Source: Methanobacterium sp. (GTDB lineage Archaea > Methanobacteriota > Methanobacteria > Methanobacteriales > Methanobacteriaceae). From it: a DNA stretch of 54,098 nucleotides. Shown one piece after another: positions 26,931-36,257 of this stretch. The translations under genes and the position numbers were made by a program. Position 1 is the stretch's first letter. Each line of letters begins with the position of its first letter. A model generated the notes under the pieces. The model ran no database searches, was not told where the DNA came from, and saw nothing but the letters and a program-made list of their open reading frames with translations. The stretch lies in assembly GCA_015661405.1 (NCBI GenBank), contig JACWMK010000023.1, positions 1 through 54,098 on the forward strand, written 5' to 3'.

Positions 26931-27722
26931 TTATGCCAGTATTAACCCTAAGCCAAAAATAAGCATTATACTTACAAGCAAAGGTCCATAGATTTTCTCA
27001 AAAGTCTTAGGATTAATTTTTTTAAGCAGTAAAGGCCCTATAAATGCACCCACAGCCGCTCCGCCACCAAGGAGAATAATCAAAGTCAGATCCAACCGTC
27101 CTAACAGGTAAAAACCTCCTATACCTGCAACTGAGTTGAATATAAGTACGAATACAGAGGTACCTACAACCATCACAGCGGGTAAGCCTAAACTATAAAG
27201 TCCTGCAATAACTGGTGGTGTTCCACTTATTCCAAAAACTCCTGCCATTAATCCGGATGCGACTCCAAAAAAAGAGGCTATAATTCTTTTAGGACCGGTA
27301 AGGGTTACTGTTTTCTCTTTATCACGATTTTTTTCTTTCAGTTTTTGACGTCTTTGTACTAAACTTCTCAACATTGGAATTATCATTATCAACGTGAATA
27401 TGCCTAGAATCTTTTGTAAAAGGTTAGGTGGAATAATATTTGCAATACTAGCTCCTATTAGTGTACCTATTATTCCTCCGATTCCTAGAATTAATCCTGT
27501 GCGGATATCTACATTGCCTTGACGATAATGACTGAAGGCGCCTACAGCTGTGGTGGGTAACACTGATGCTAGAGAAGTAGCGACAGCTACTTGTGGTGTG
27601 ACACCGAAAATCAATATCAAAACCGGTACATAGAATCCACCACCACCACCACCAAAAATAGACACCGAGAGGCCTATAAGCAATCCGAATAATGGAAGCA
27701 AAATTAGATTGATATCAAACAT
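26931..27722 (-). CDS. TauE/SafE-family (DUF81) membrane exporter
   Basis: 263 residues with about 8 membrane helices in two halves. The N-terminal motif GLSVSIFGGGGGGFYVPVLI (about 17-36) and its repeat FGVASGLMAGVFGISGTPPVI (about 152-172) are diagnostic of the family, as is VATSLASVLPTTAVGAFSH. Members export sulfite, sulfoacetate or related organosulfur anions; the substrate here is unknown. It is monocistronic. GGGGTA precedes the ATG. Confidence 0.88.
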   Translation of the reverse strand: MFDINLILLPLFGLLIGLSVSIFGGGGGGFYVPVLILIFGVTPQVAVATSLASVLPTTAVGAFSHYRQGNVDIRTGLILGIGGIIGTLIGASIANIIPPNLLQKILGIFTLIMIIPMLRSLVQRRQKLKEKNRDKEKTVTLTGPKRIIASFFGVASGLMAGVFGISGTPPVIAGLYSLGLPAVMVVGTSVFVLIFNSVAGIGGFYLLGRLDLTLIILLGGGAAVGAFIGPLLLKKINPKTFEKIYGPLLVSIMLIFGLGLILA

Positions 27723-27807
27723 TTAAATACCCCATTTTGTCTTTCATCTGATAAAATCTTCTGATTATAAAAATTTCATTAATCTATTGTCCATTCTAAT
27801 ATCCTTA

Positions 27808-28016
27808 TCATCTATTATTTGTATCCGGGATCTTTAAAACGATATTTTTTATGAAACTATTTCCATACGGTGATAATTTAATCTTAAGTATTTTACGGTC
27901 TTTTTCATCCGGTATTCGATCCATTAAACCGGCATTAGCTAATTGATCAATTCTACCAATCATTTGTGACTTTGCTATTCGTAATTTCTTCCCTAGTCAT
28001 GATATTGATGGATTAT
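27808..28016 (-). pseudogene. Remnant of a MarR-family regulator
   Basis: The frame reads LGKKLRIAKSQMIGRIDQLA, then NAGLMDRIPDEKDRKILKIKLSP, ending a few residues later. This is the recognition helix and wing of MarR proteins (SQMT-x-LIDRL, DEKDRR). The N-terminal dimerisation helices are absent and a TGA stands just before the frame. Confidence 0.7.
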
Positions 28017-28027
28017 CAATCGTTCAA

Positions 28028-28645
28028 TCAATATTGTAGGAGTTTCATCTTATCTTCTGATACTCCTAGTGACTTAGCAATAATGATTTCTAAAGCCTTT
28101 ATTTTCCTATAATGTTCATTCTTATCCTTTGATGATGTTACATTTTCAAAAAGATTTTCAAATATATAATTCAAATATTCAATAGTTTCTTTGGGATATT
28201 CTACTTTAAATAAACCCTCCCTTACTCCTTGTTCGAATATTTTAGAGAATAATGGAATAAATAATTCACGAAATCTCTTAGTAAACTCTCTATGTAAGGC
28301 TGCATTACTATCATTTTGAAAAAAATCAATCATTGTACCTTTAGTATGATTAGGATTAATTAACAAGTTAAAGATTGAATTTATTTTCTGAAGAGCATTT
28401 TTCTCGGGATCAGCTGCAATATTATTGAGAGACTGGAACCCACGATCTAATCGATTACATATTACTGCTTTCATCAATTCATTTTTGGATGGGAAGTAAT
28501 AGAATAATGATCCATGGGAAAGTCCAATTTTATCGGTAATATCACTTGTGGATGTTTGATCAAATCCTTTTTCTCGGAATAATTTATCCGCGGTTTCAAT
28601 GAATTCTTTCTTTCTTAATTCAGGGTCTTTTGATATCCTTCCCAT
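28028..28645 (-). CDS. TetR-family transcriptional regulator
   Basis: 205 residues. The N-terminal helix-turn-helix is typical: TADKLFREKGFDQTSTSDIT...LSHGSLFYYFPSKNELMKAV (about 17-57). The C-terminal ligand-binding domain is variable. ATG 28645 is chosen because GGTGGA lies 6 bases upstream. It starts 20 bases after the MBL hydrolase gene, so the two are co-transcribed, and it probably represses its own operon through the palindrome at 29352-29364. The ligand is unknown. Confidence 0.9.
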   Translation of the reverse strand: MGRISKDPELRKKEFIETADKLFREKGFDQTSTSDITDKIGLSHGSLFYYFPSKNELMKAVICNRLDRGFQSLNNIAADPEKNALQKINSIFNLLINPNHTKGTMIDFFQNDSNAALHREFTKRFRELFIPLFSKIFEQGVREGLFKVEYPKETIEYLNYIFENLFENVTSSKDKNEHYRKIKALEIIIAKSLGVSEDKMKLLQY

Positions 28646-28664
28646 AATCAATCCACCGTAATGT

Positions 28665-29321
28665 TTAATTTCCTGCGATATTATTTAATAACTGTTTCCA
28701 TTCATCCTTTACTTTTAAAGGTTCACCATGAGCTGGACAGACCCATTTAAAAGAATATTCACTCACTTTGAGTATTGATTCTTTAAGTGATTCTTCATCA
28801 GCATTCATGCCGGGGAGAAACGAAGGTATTTTTTTCAGTACACCTTTATCATTTCTTACAAGATCACCGGCAAATAAAATATCTTTATAGAGAAAAGATA
28901 CATGTCCCGGGGTATGGCCTGGTGTTTGTATAATTTTTATATCGTCTATTTCTTGACTATTATATGCTTTTACTTTTTCAGGTTTTTTTACTCTCATCAA
29001 CAATCCTGCTACTATCTTTTTAAGTCCAGGACGGCTTTTATCCCCAAGAATATAGGGTATATCCTCTTTTAATGCCCAGAGTGTAGCTCCTGTTTCTTCC
29101 TGGAGTAATGCCGCGTTTCCTATATGATCCACGTCATGGTGTGTTAATAGAATGTGTTTTATATTTTTTGGTTTTATATTTATGGAATCAATTTCCTTTA
29201 AAATATTCTTAACCTTCCCCGGTTGTCCAGTATCTATTAAAATAGTTTCTTTATCCTTAATCAAATATGCATAGCTACCTTTTGTTGATTTTAAAGCATA
29301 TACATTTTCTTCTATTTTCAA
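28665..29321 (-). CDS. Metallo-beta-lactamase-fold hydrolase (copy 1)
   Basis: 218 residues. Metal motifs: THHDVDHIG (H61, D63, D65, H66), TPGHTPGH (about 140-147), FAGDLV and the last ligand His in VCPAHGEP. The first motif has Asp where most family members have the second His, a known variant. It is a cytosolic hydrolase of unknown substrate (thioester, lactone or phosphodiester are all possible). It is first in a two-gene operon with TetR. A close copy lies at 40648-41292. Confidence 0.88.
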   Translation of the reverse strand: MKIEENVYALKSTKGSYAYLIKDKETILIDTGQPGKVKNILKEIDSINIKPKNIKHILLTHHDVDHIGNAALLQEETGATLWALKEDIPYILGDKSRPGLKKIVAGLLMRVKKPEKVKAYNSQEIDDIKIIQTPGHTPGHVSFLYKDILFAGDLVRNDKGVLKKIPSFLPGMNADEESLKESILKVSEYSFKWVCPAHGEPLKVKDEWKQLLNNIAGN

Positions 29322-29351
29322 AATTTTTACCCCCTATTTTTTTTGGTTTTA

Positions 29352-29364
29352 TGACTAGTAGTCA
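29352..29364. promoter_or_regulatory. Palindrome before the MBL-TetR operon
   Basis: TGACT-AGT-AGTCA is a perfect inverted repeat, 31 bases upstream of the MBL start and just downstream of an AT-rich TATA-like stretch (TATAATATAAAATTTA, minus strand). Its position fits autoregulation by the TetR protein of the operon. Confidence 0.6.
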
Positions 29365-29589
29365 GTCAATAAATTTTATATTATAAGTACTTAAATCTTA
29401 CTAATAACAAAATTTTCAAATTTCATTTAAAGTTTTATTTAAAAAAAAATGGTTTATGATAATTGGGAATATTAAAAATATGTATTTAACGAGTTTGAAT
29501 TTAATAATACAATCATCTCAAACCAGATAAATTCAAATCAAGTCCATTATTTTGGAGTATTAGGGTGAGCTGATCTTTTCAGTTACGCA

Positions 29590-29836
29590 TATTTGATGAT
29601 CGAATTGAAATTTGATGATATAGACCATTAACAATTGAAGATTTGAAAATACACTATGATTCTTTATAAAGAAATCCTTTGATTACAGAATGTTTTTTTT
29701 ATATAGTTTTATTGAACCATGGGGACAGGAACTCAAAGGATAATTAAATTCTACATTAAAAACCGGTCTATCAGAACCTATTTTTGAGATTAAAAATGGA
29801 AATTTAGTTGTTATAATTAAAAAAAAACTAAATTAA
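29590..29836 (+). pseudogene. Remnant of an AlbA/RecG-like ATP-binding protein (COG2865 type)
   Basis: Following shifts between frames gives IFDDRIEI, PLTIEDL, RNPLITECFFY, SFIEPWG, TGTQRIIKF, GLSEPIFEIKNGNLVVIIKKK and a stop. These are in order the conserved C-terminal blocks of the family (FDDRIEI-x-NPG, RNP-x-IA, IE-x-WGTG-x-x-RI, GL-x-EP-x-FE). At least four indels separate them. The N-terminal nucleotide-binding part is gone. Confidence 0.6.
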
Positions 29837-29877
29837 TAGAATATTTCTGTTATAATTAAAAAAAAAGAGTTTTATTT

Positions 29878-30092
29878 TTAATAAATCATTTTTTTCATTT
29901 CGGCGGGCATTTTGCAGTACATGTTACCGTCTAAACTAAATTATTTTTCATTCATACAATCTGAGCACATAAATTCTTCTATTTCCATCATTGCACAGTA
30001 GCCTGCACTACCGGTTGAACAGAATACTCCCATTACTCCACCTCGCATACATTCAGTATAGGATGCGCATGCATTACAAACTCATCTTACAA
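29878..30092 (-). pseudogene. Remnant of a Cys-rich DUF2769-like protein
   Basis: The frame reads VCNACASYTECMRGGVMG, VFCSTGSAGYCAMM, EFMCSDCMNEK, an in-frame TAA, then FSLDGNMYCKMP. The CSTG block between two C-x2-C sites fits DUF2769 proteins, small Cys-rich metal or FeS candidates of methanogens. No start codon lies in frame and an internal stop breaks it, so it is probably dead. Confidence 0.5.
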
Positions 30093-30149
30093 AAATAAAA
30101 CATAATCAATATTTATATTCTAAATAACAAATTAGTAATTGTGATATAT

Positions 30150-30431
30150 ATGGTTAAAAAAAATGATGATTTATTAGAGAAGTGTAAAAATATTGAAGAA
30201 GGTAGTGTCATGGACTCTTGTAAGGTTATGTTGGAGGTTATGGCTAAAAAAGACGTTGAATTAGAAGATAATTCTGATGAAACCTATTTGATGATGGCTG
30301 AAAATCTTTCTTCCAAAGACATTCCTAAAGTTCTTGAACTCGCCTTAAAAGTGAGAGAAAGTGGTGAAATTAAAGATACAGAAGTTAAAAATGCAGCAAG
30401 CAAACTTATAAGATCTATTGAAATGAGTTAA
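30150..30431 (+). CDS. Small helical hypothetical protein (93 aa)
   Basis: The protein begins MVKKNDDLLEKCKN and is acidic and all-helical, with two Cys in the N-terminal third. There is no membrane segment. ATG 30150 is chosen since GTGAT lies 4 bases before it. It is divergent from the DUF2769-like remnant. Function unknown. Confidence 0.55.
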   Translation: MVKKNDDLLEKCKNIEEGSVMDSCKVMLEVMAKKDVELEDNSDETYLMMAENLSSKDIPKVLELALKVRESGEIKDTEVKNAASKLIRSIEMS

Positions 30432-31000
30432 CTAATTATTCATTAATTTCATTATTCTTCTAATAACTTTTTTTTTAAAATCTCAATTTATTTAGTATCA
30501 CATTTTATTTTTCGAGTTTTATTTTAATCTAATAAAAAAAATATTATCGATATTAATTAAACTTATAGAAGGATAATTTGGTCGTTCATATCTATTTTTT
30601 AATAAATAAAGGGTTTAAATAAAAAATATATATTCTATTGTTAGATTTCTAAAAAAATAACACATTACGATTTCATAGAAGGAGTCGATCAATTTCAAAT
30701 CTTTTTAGAAGCATGAAGTATCTCCATCGCCACAGGAATACTATATTCACCAAAATCCAATCACTGGTAATATCATTAAAAAAGTACATTGTTTAATAAT
30801 TCCCATAAATTACTAATATTATCCATAAACTTAATTCTATGGAATTACATAAATATAGATAGAGGAAAATTGATATTAATAAGTTTCTATTAAAGGATAG
30901 GATTCATATTAAAAAATTAGGTTAAAAAAATGCTCGATATTTGCTGGTTGAGGGTAATGTCGGTTGTAAAAAATAAAATAATGTTGGAGGGTATAAGATA
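30432..31000. other. Intergenic, possible old gene fragment
   Basis: Mostly AT-rich. On the minus strand near 30695-30770 the frame DFGEYSIPVAMEILHASKKI looks protein-like and ends in TGA, but has no start and no family I recognise. GGAGG at about 30985 is the ribosome site of the next gene. Confidence 0.35.
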
Positions 31001-31429
31001 ATGGTGAGTGTTGGTGCAGTGGTTACTGGTTTTATTTTAGCAATTATATTTACAGTACTTTTATCAATTTTGGGAGTTGGATCAGTTCTAGGATTACCAG
31101 TTGCCCTAGTTGGTTTTTTAGTAGCAGGCATAATTGTTGGATACATTTCAAATGGCGATATTATAGATGGGACGATTAATGGAGCACTTATGGGTGTAGC
31201 AGGTGCAATAATCTTATGGATACTAAGTTTATTTAAAGGTCAAATTGCTACATTTTCTGCACAGTTATCTACTTATCTACCATTGAACTCACTGCAAGAA
31301 ATAGTACTTGTAATAGTAGTGGGCGCCATAGGTGGTGCAGTGGGCGCTCTAATACTAAGATTAAATCAAAGAAACCGAAGAAACTATGGTGACCGAAGGG
31401 ACAGAGATAATAGAGATCGAAGAGACTAA
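31001..31429 (+). CDS. DUF5518-family membrane protein
   Basis: 142 residues. Four hydrophobic helices (about 5-25, 28-48, 58-78, 100-120) are packed with Gly and Ala (VGFLVAGIIVGYISNGDIIDGTINGALMGV is the family signature area). The tail is a run of Arg/Asp/Asn (RRNYGDRRDRDNRDRRD), an unusual charged end that may bind lipid heads or nucleic acid. These proteins are widespread in Methanobacteria with no known role. Ribosome site GGAGG. Confidence 0.75.
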   Translation: MVSVGAVVTGFILAIIFTVLLSILGVGSVLGLPVALVGFLVAGIIVGYISNGDIIDGTINGALMGVAGAIILWILSLFKGQIATFSAQLSTYLPLNSLQEIVLVIVVGAIGGAVGALILRLNQRNRRNYGDRRDRDNRDRRD

Positions 31430-31678
31430 GACTATTAATTGTGAAATAAATTAAAAAGATGAAAATTAGAGAATAATAAAAGATGAATAACATTCTCTAT
31501 TATATTATCATCATAATCATTATTGTACTATTTTTAAGATTTTTAGATATTATTTAGGGATAAACGAGAATTATCCCTGTTTTAATGCCATAAACATCGA
31601 AAAAATCTTCAAATATAATGAAAAAAATCTAATAAATTCAAATAGGCTATTTGATTGATGAACTAAAAAAGGTAAAAA

Positions 31679-33127
31679 ATGAATAAAAATATTGATATAC
31701 TGCTAATAAATCCTTATGATGAGAATGCATTGAAGAATGCTCTTGGTTTCATAACTCCTCCTTTAAATCTCATGTACTTGGCGTCATCACTTGAAAAAGA
31801 GTCTTACTCTGTTAAAATTGTAGATGATGATCTACTCCAGATGGGATACGAAAAGGTTTCGGAACTGTCAGGAAAACTCAATCCACAATTAGTTGGTGTG
31901 ACTGCGACCACATCTACTATAAAAAGTGCATTGAAATATGTGGAATTAATCAAAAACATTCAACCTAATTCATTAACTGTAATGGGTGGACCCCATACTA
32001 CTTTCATGCCATCAGAAACCTTAAAAAGTTCTGAAAATCTAGATGTAGTGGTTATAGGTGAGGGTGAGGAAACAATGGTGGATTTGGCCAAACATTCCAC
32101 CAAAAGTAACCATAGTCTTGATGAAGTTAAGGGAATTTTTTACAAGGATTTAGTGACTAAAAATTTAAAAGCAACACAACAACGTCCATTGATAAAGGAT
32201 CTTGATACATTACCATTCCCTGCAAGACATCTTGTTCCTTTTGATTCATATGGTGCTTCTAAAGAACAAACTGGTGGTATAATAACCAGCAGGGGTTGTG
32301 TATACAACTGCAACTACTGCTCATCATCACTTATCATGGGTAAAAAATTCCGAACACGCAGTCCAGACAATGTTGTGGACGAAATAGAGGAATTAATAAA
32401 TAAATACCAAATAAAAGATATAGGATTCATGGACGACACATTCATGCTCAACAAGAGAAGAGTTAATGATATTGCCAATGAAATCAAAGCCAGAAATCTA
32501 GATTTAAGCTTCGTTGCATCATCCCGTGTTGACAGTGTAGACCAAAATTTACTTCAAAATCTGAAAAATTCTGGATTAAAAACCATATATTACGGTGTAG
32601 AATCAGGATCACAACGTATATTAGACCTAATGAAAAAAGGAATAACTCTAAAACAAGCAGAAGATGCTGTTAAAAGTGCAAAAAATGTGGATCTAGAAGT
32701 TTTAACCTCTTTCATTCTAGGATATCCTGGAGAAACCGAAGAAGATATGAACAAGAGCATAAAATTCTCTACAAAACTAGATTCAGACTACTGTCAATAT
32801 TCAATTCTAACACCATTCCCGGGAACACCCATCTACAATGAACTCAAAGAAAAGAATTTAATAGACAATGATGACTGGAATGAATACACTGTACTCAAAT
32901 CGGTTTTGAAATATGATGAAATGGGTTTAAACAAGAAGATGGTGGAAAAAAAACTGGCCATAGCCTATTTGAAATACTATGCAAGGCCTAAATATCTCCT
33001 GAACCATCGCCACATGTTTAAGGTAATGTTTAAAACAGTTGTTCGGAGTTTTATCCTCCCCAAACTCATGGGAGGCACTGGTAAAGGCTGGTACCAGAAT
33101 CTAGACAACAAAACATCATCAAAATAG
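31679..33127 (+). CDS. B12-binding domain radical SAM protein
   Basis: 482 residues. An N-terminal cobalamin-binding domain (about 1-150; NPYDENALKN, VMGGPHTTFMP, VVIGEGEETM) is followed by a radical SAM barrel with the cluster motif C207-x3-C211-x2-C214 (SRGCVYNCNYCSS), then YGVESGSQRILDLMKKG and a C-terminal domain. It is the BchE/PhpK-like class, which includes methylases and ring-forming enzymes. Substrate unknown. It is monocistronic, with a long AT-rich leader. Confidence 0.88.
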   Translation: MNKNIDILLINPYDENALKNALGFITPPLNLMYLASSLEKESYSVKIVDDDLLQMGYEKVSELSGKLNPQLVGVTATTSTIKSALKYVELIKNIQPNSLTVMGGPHTTFMPSETLKSSENLDVVVIGEGEETMVDLAKHSTKSNHSLDEVKGIFYKDLVTKNLKATQQRPLIKDLDTLPFPARHLVPFDSYGASKEQTGGIITSRGCVYNCNYCSSSLIMGKKFRTRSPDNVVDEIEELINKYQIKDIGFMDDTFMLNKRRVNDIANEIKARNLDLSFVASSRVDSVDQNLLQNLKNSGLKTIYYGVESGSQRILDLMKKGITLKQAEDAVKSAKNVDLEVLTSFILGYPGETEEDMNKSIKFSTKLDSDYCQYSILTPFPGTPIYNELKEKNLIDNDDWNEYTVLKSVLKYDEMGLNKKMVEKKLAIAYLKYYARPKYLLNHRHMFKVMFKTVVRSFILPKLMGGTGKGWYQNLDNKTSSK

Positions 33128-33575
33128 ACAATATATTATGAAAATAGAAAAAAAGAATAAATTTCAAAAATATATTTTAAAAATTTGATTCAATTTTAAT
33201 CGGTTAACTTTTATATTAATTTTTTTTTAAATTATTGTATTTCGTCATATCAGTTAATGGCTGAAAGATCAAGACGAGAGTATCAGTTACAATGCCATAA
33301 ATAATTATATAAAAAAATGATATTTTAAAATCCAAGAAAGAATTGTCGGGATTATAATAAAAGCAGATTTATGAGCTTAAGTCGGAAGCTTTGGAAACCT
33401 ATAATATAAATAATCCAAAAAAATGAATAAATTTAAAAAATAGTAATAATTTATTTGAAAAACTTTATTTTAAGCAATACTATATGGCGATACTTTTTGA
33501 AGTTTTATACGCGTAATAGGTTGCGTATATCTTATATAAGGGATATTATGCTTATGTAACTTGGCTATTATTTAA
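33128..33575. other. Intergenic with short repeats
   Basis: TTCGTCATATCAGTTAA near 33240 matches the hairpin element found at 50927 and elsewhere. Directly after it a 15-codon frame MAERSRREYQLQCHK appears; a similar IAERSNKEYKK lies at about 8297-8330, so both may be scraps of the same gene family. ATACGC and GCGTAT (33507-33512, 33523-33528) form an inverted repeat. Confidence 0.4.
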
Positions 33576-33815
33576 TTAATAACAAGATGGATATGACTGA
33601 TTATTACTCTGTTGTGTTTGTGATGATCCATTAGAAGTGTTTGTAGTATTTGTATTGTTATTAGTAATATTATTATTTTGATTTACATTGCTTACAGGAT
33701 GGACTGCATTTAGCATTCCTAAGTTATCTGAAAAATACAAGGCACCTACACATGCAACTACACCTATACCTATTATAATTATTATTGGTAAAATATCCAA
33801 AATTTTCAACTCCAT
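33576..33815 (-). CDS. Small membrane-anchored protein with Asn/Thr-rich tail
   Basis: 79 residues. One N-terminal helix (about 8-28, ILPIIIIIGIGVVACVGALYF) and an extracellular low-complexity tail of Asn, Thr and Ser with many N-x-T sites, ending PSCY. It has the same build as the protein at 987-1523 but lacks a folded domain. It may be a wall-spanning stalk or a truncated surface protein. The start codon has no clear ribosome site. Confidence 0.55.
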   Translation of the reverse strand: MELKILDILPIIIIIGIGVVACVGALYFSDNLGMLNAVHPVSNVNQNNNITNNNTNTTNTSNGSSQTQQSNNQSYPSCY

Positions 33816-33898
33816 TCATTTTTTTTATATTCTAATCACAAATCTCACATTTTAATATAAATATTACTTTACTATCAGGAAAACAAACCAAAAGTATA

Positions 33899-34060
33899 TT
33901 AAACATTTTCTAACTTCTTCAAAACCCTAATTATCGTACTTTCACTCATATGAAGATTATTCGCTGATTCTTCTCGTGTTATATCATCATTACGGAATAA
34001 TAACATTAGAATTATATTGAACTCCAATAATCCCAATTTTTCTATCTCATGAATAACAGA
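33899..34060 (-). pseudogene. Helix-turn-helix fragment
   Basis: The open frame gives EIEKLGLLEFNIILMLLFRN, then DDITREESANNLHMSESTII and RVLKKLENV, a clear winged-helix/HTH recognition region (ESANNLHMSESTIIRVLKKLE) ending at TAA. There is no ATG or ribosome site in front and a TAA precedes it, so it is probably the C-terminus of a decayed regulator. Confidence 0.5.
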
Positions 34061-34171
34061 TTAAATGAGCACTAACGATTATAGTTATCGAAGATCCTAA
34101 AGACATATCTATTAATTATATTTTTTTCGTATAAATTATTTACTAAAATATCTCATTTTACAGTTAATATA

Positions 34172-34274
34172 AGTATAAACTATAAGAAAACCTTTTAAAT
34201 ATTAAATTATATACTAAGATTAAATAATTTCGAAATTAAAGTTCATATAACCGACAATATGACTAAAGATATCA
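34172..34274 (+). repeat. Dispersed ~100-bp repeat, copy 1, with promoter-like core
   Basis: The sequence matches 41540-41639 over its length with scattered changes. Shared blocks include AAACCTTTTA, AAATTATATA, TAAGATTAA and GTTCATATAACCGAC. The core AACCTTTTAAATATTAAATTATATA looks like a BRE plus TATA promoter reading rightward. No gene follows closely (next ATG at 34584). Confidence 0.6.
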
Positions 34275-34583
34275 GTGTAACGAAAAATAGAATTATTAAA
34301 AATATTTACATAAATAAATCAAACAAAAAGAATTCTTACTCAAAATATGAAAAATGATTATTTTTTTGACTAAATGGCCATTAGATCACACCATATAGAA
34401 ATATTTCAACAATTACTTTTTTTTTAAGTTGAAAATTGTACTACATTAAAATCAAATCAATATTAAAAAATGATTTTAATTTGAATATTGAACGTCATAA
34501 TATTAGAAGTACATAATATTATAAATATAAATTTAGTAATGTTGTAATCTAAAATATTCGAATCTGAATAGGAGATTCAAATA

Positions 34584-34955
34584 ATGGAAAAAAATAGAAA
34601 AGAATTAAAAACTTTTAATGATTACAAGATGGACTATCCACCTGAAATACAAAAAAGACTGGAAGAAATTCGACAGGCAGTAAAAAGTGTAGTTCCAGAA
34701 GCAAAAGAAAGAATTAGTTATAATATGCCATCATTTTGGTTTCATGGTAACTTACTTTACTATGGTGCTTTCAAAAACCACATTGGATTTTATCCTGCTA
34801 GTAAAACAGTGTTTGAAAAATTTAAAGATGAATTAAAAATTTATAAACAAAGTGGAAAAGGCACAGTTCAGTTTCCTCATGATAAACCTATACCACTAAA
34901 GTTGATTCAGAAAATTGCCAAAATTCGAGCAAATGAGAATACCAAAAAAAGGTAG
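34584..34955 (+). CDS. DUF1801 (YdhG-like) protein
   Basis: 123 residues, one complete DUF1801 domain: YPPEIQKRLEEIRQAVKSVVPEAKERISYNMPSFWFHG at the front, NHIGFYPASKTVFEKF in the middle and GTVQFPHDKPIPLKLI near the end. Bacterial relatives include Fra/YdhG, proposed iron chaperones, but function is not settled. Ribosome site AGGAGAT. It stands alone. Confidence 0.85.
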   Translation: MEKNRKELKTFNDYKMDYPPEIQKRLEEIRQAVKSVVPEAKERISYNMPSFWFHGNLLYYGAFKNHIGFYPASKTVFEKFKDELKIYKQSGKGTVQFPHDKPIPLKLIQKIAKIRANENTKKR

Positions 34956-35117
34956 TTGATTTTTCTCTAGATTATTCTAGTTAAAATCATTCAATTAGAG
35001 TTTCATACTTTAAAGATATTTTTTTTCAATGTAATACTTCAATTTCCTCTGTTTTTAACAAAATTATCCCTCATCATGAATAAACTTATTTTCAATACGA
35101 TAGCACCCATAAATTTT

Positions 35118-35346
35118 TTAAACACTTATTTTGGTATCATAACAGTAATTTTCCACCGGGTCACCTTTTTTAAAGTCCTTCATAGATTCAAGATCCGTAT
35201 CCCAAGGCTTAACTCTTTTACCTGTAAAAATTTCCAAATGTATTGTTTTACATCTTGTAGTCCTTAAAACCTCTTTTTCATTTAACATTTTTATCTATCA
35301 ATTCAATAGTTACTTTTTCTGTAGGAATTTTATCTGCATCTATCAT
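35118..35346 (-). pseudogene. Frameshifted small gene or two overlapping tiny ORFs
   Basis: A GAGAGGA ribosome site leads into a 22-residue frame (35278-35346, MIDADKIPTEKVTIELIDKN...) whose stop overlaps the start of a 56-residue frame (35118-35288, MLNEKEVLRT...) with protein-like content (KRVKPWDTDLESMKDFKKGD, VENYCYDTK). One indel would join them into a single protein of about 80 residues, which is the likelier reading; translational coupling is the alternative. Family not recognised. Confidence 0.5.
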
Positions 35347-35390
35347 AAAAAATCCTCTCACGTTTTTTTTAAAATGATTTCACCCAAAGC

Positions 35391-35432
35391 TTTATATAAT
35401 ATTAAATCATTATATCAAATATTCGATATCGA
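35391..35432 (+). promoter_or_regulatory. TATA box and palindromic operator of the PadR-ABC operon
   Basis: TTTATATAA (35391-35399) is a good TATA box, and the self-complementary TCGATATCGA (35423-35432) lies where transcription should start. Further GATATC/ATATCGA half-sites occur at about 35512-35527. This layout fits autorepression by the PadR protein encoded next. The leader is about 130 bases. Confidence 0.6.
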
Positions 35433-35553
35433 TAACCTGATATTTATCTATGAATTCGATGTTCAATTGAAACTAACAATTAATTCAACTTGTATTTAAT
35501 ATCAAATGAAGATATCTATATCGACTCTATGATAAAGGAGGAAATGATAAAAA

Positions 35554-36084
35554 ATGTGGGATAGATTAAATGATCTTCACCAAGATCTTCACAAAACTTT
35601 TCATGAAAGGATAGAGGAATTGCAAAAACTCGGAGGTTTAAGAATATGGATACTCCACATACTGGATGAACATGGACCTCAAAATGGTGTAGAAATTATG
35701 GACTCATTCGAAGCTCATCAAGAAGGATTACACGTAACACATATTATGGGCATAAACCACTCCAAACGACCTTCACCCGGCTCCGTATATCCTATGCTTA
35801 AAAAAATGGTATCTGAAAATTTAATAAGCAAAAGAGATGATGGAAGGTACGATTTAACAGCAAACGGGCAAGAAATGAGCGATAAAATATTTAAACGTTT
35901 TCAAGGGTTTCACGGAAGACGTAGAAATCGAGGGTCATTGGCAATAGAAAATATTTTAACTGAAATTGATAGCTATGTTTTTTACCTGGAGGATATTAAA
36001 AAAGAGAAACTTGTACCCCATGAAGAATTAATAGGATTATTGAGTGAAAGACTTAAAAATATACAAGAATCACTTCATGAATGA
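35554..36084 (+). CDS. PadR-family transcriptional regulator
   Basis: 176 residues. The winged helix is at about 25-105 (LRIWILHILDEHGPQNGVEIMD, SPGSVYPMLKKMVSENLISK, GRYDLTANGQ), followed by a helical dimerisation part. PadR proteins often repress adjacent exporter genes, and here an ABC exporter follows 173 bases downstream. Excellent ribosome site AAAGGAGG. Its ligand is unknown. Confidence 0.9.
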   Translation: MWDRLNDLHQDLHKTFHERIEELQKLGGLRIWILHILDEHGPQNGVEIMDSFEAHQEGLHVTHIMGINHSKRPSPGSVYPMLKKMVSENLISKRDDGRYDLTANGQEMSDKIFKRFQGFHGRRRNRGSLAIENILTEIDSYVFYLEDIKKEKLVPHEELIGLLSERLKNIQESLHE

Positions 36085-36257
36085 TTAAAATCACAGTTTT
36101 AATCTATTTTTAGCTTGATTAAATTATCATATATAATCATCTATGAAACAAATTTCGCATTTATCAAGGTTTATTATAATTTCAGATTCTGCCTGGAATC
36201 TGTTTATAAATCGTTTAATTAAAAAAAAATGGAATTAAAATAATTAGGAGAATAAAT

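Noticed and set aside
28665..29321. Glyoxalase II or flavodiiron MBL identity
   Set aside because: The His/Asp variant motif and small size do not fit either specifically; left as an MBL-fold hydrolase.
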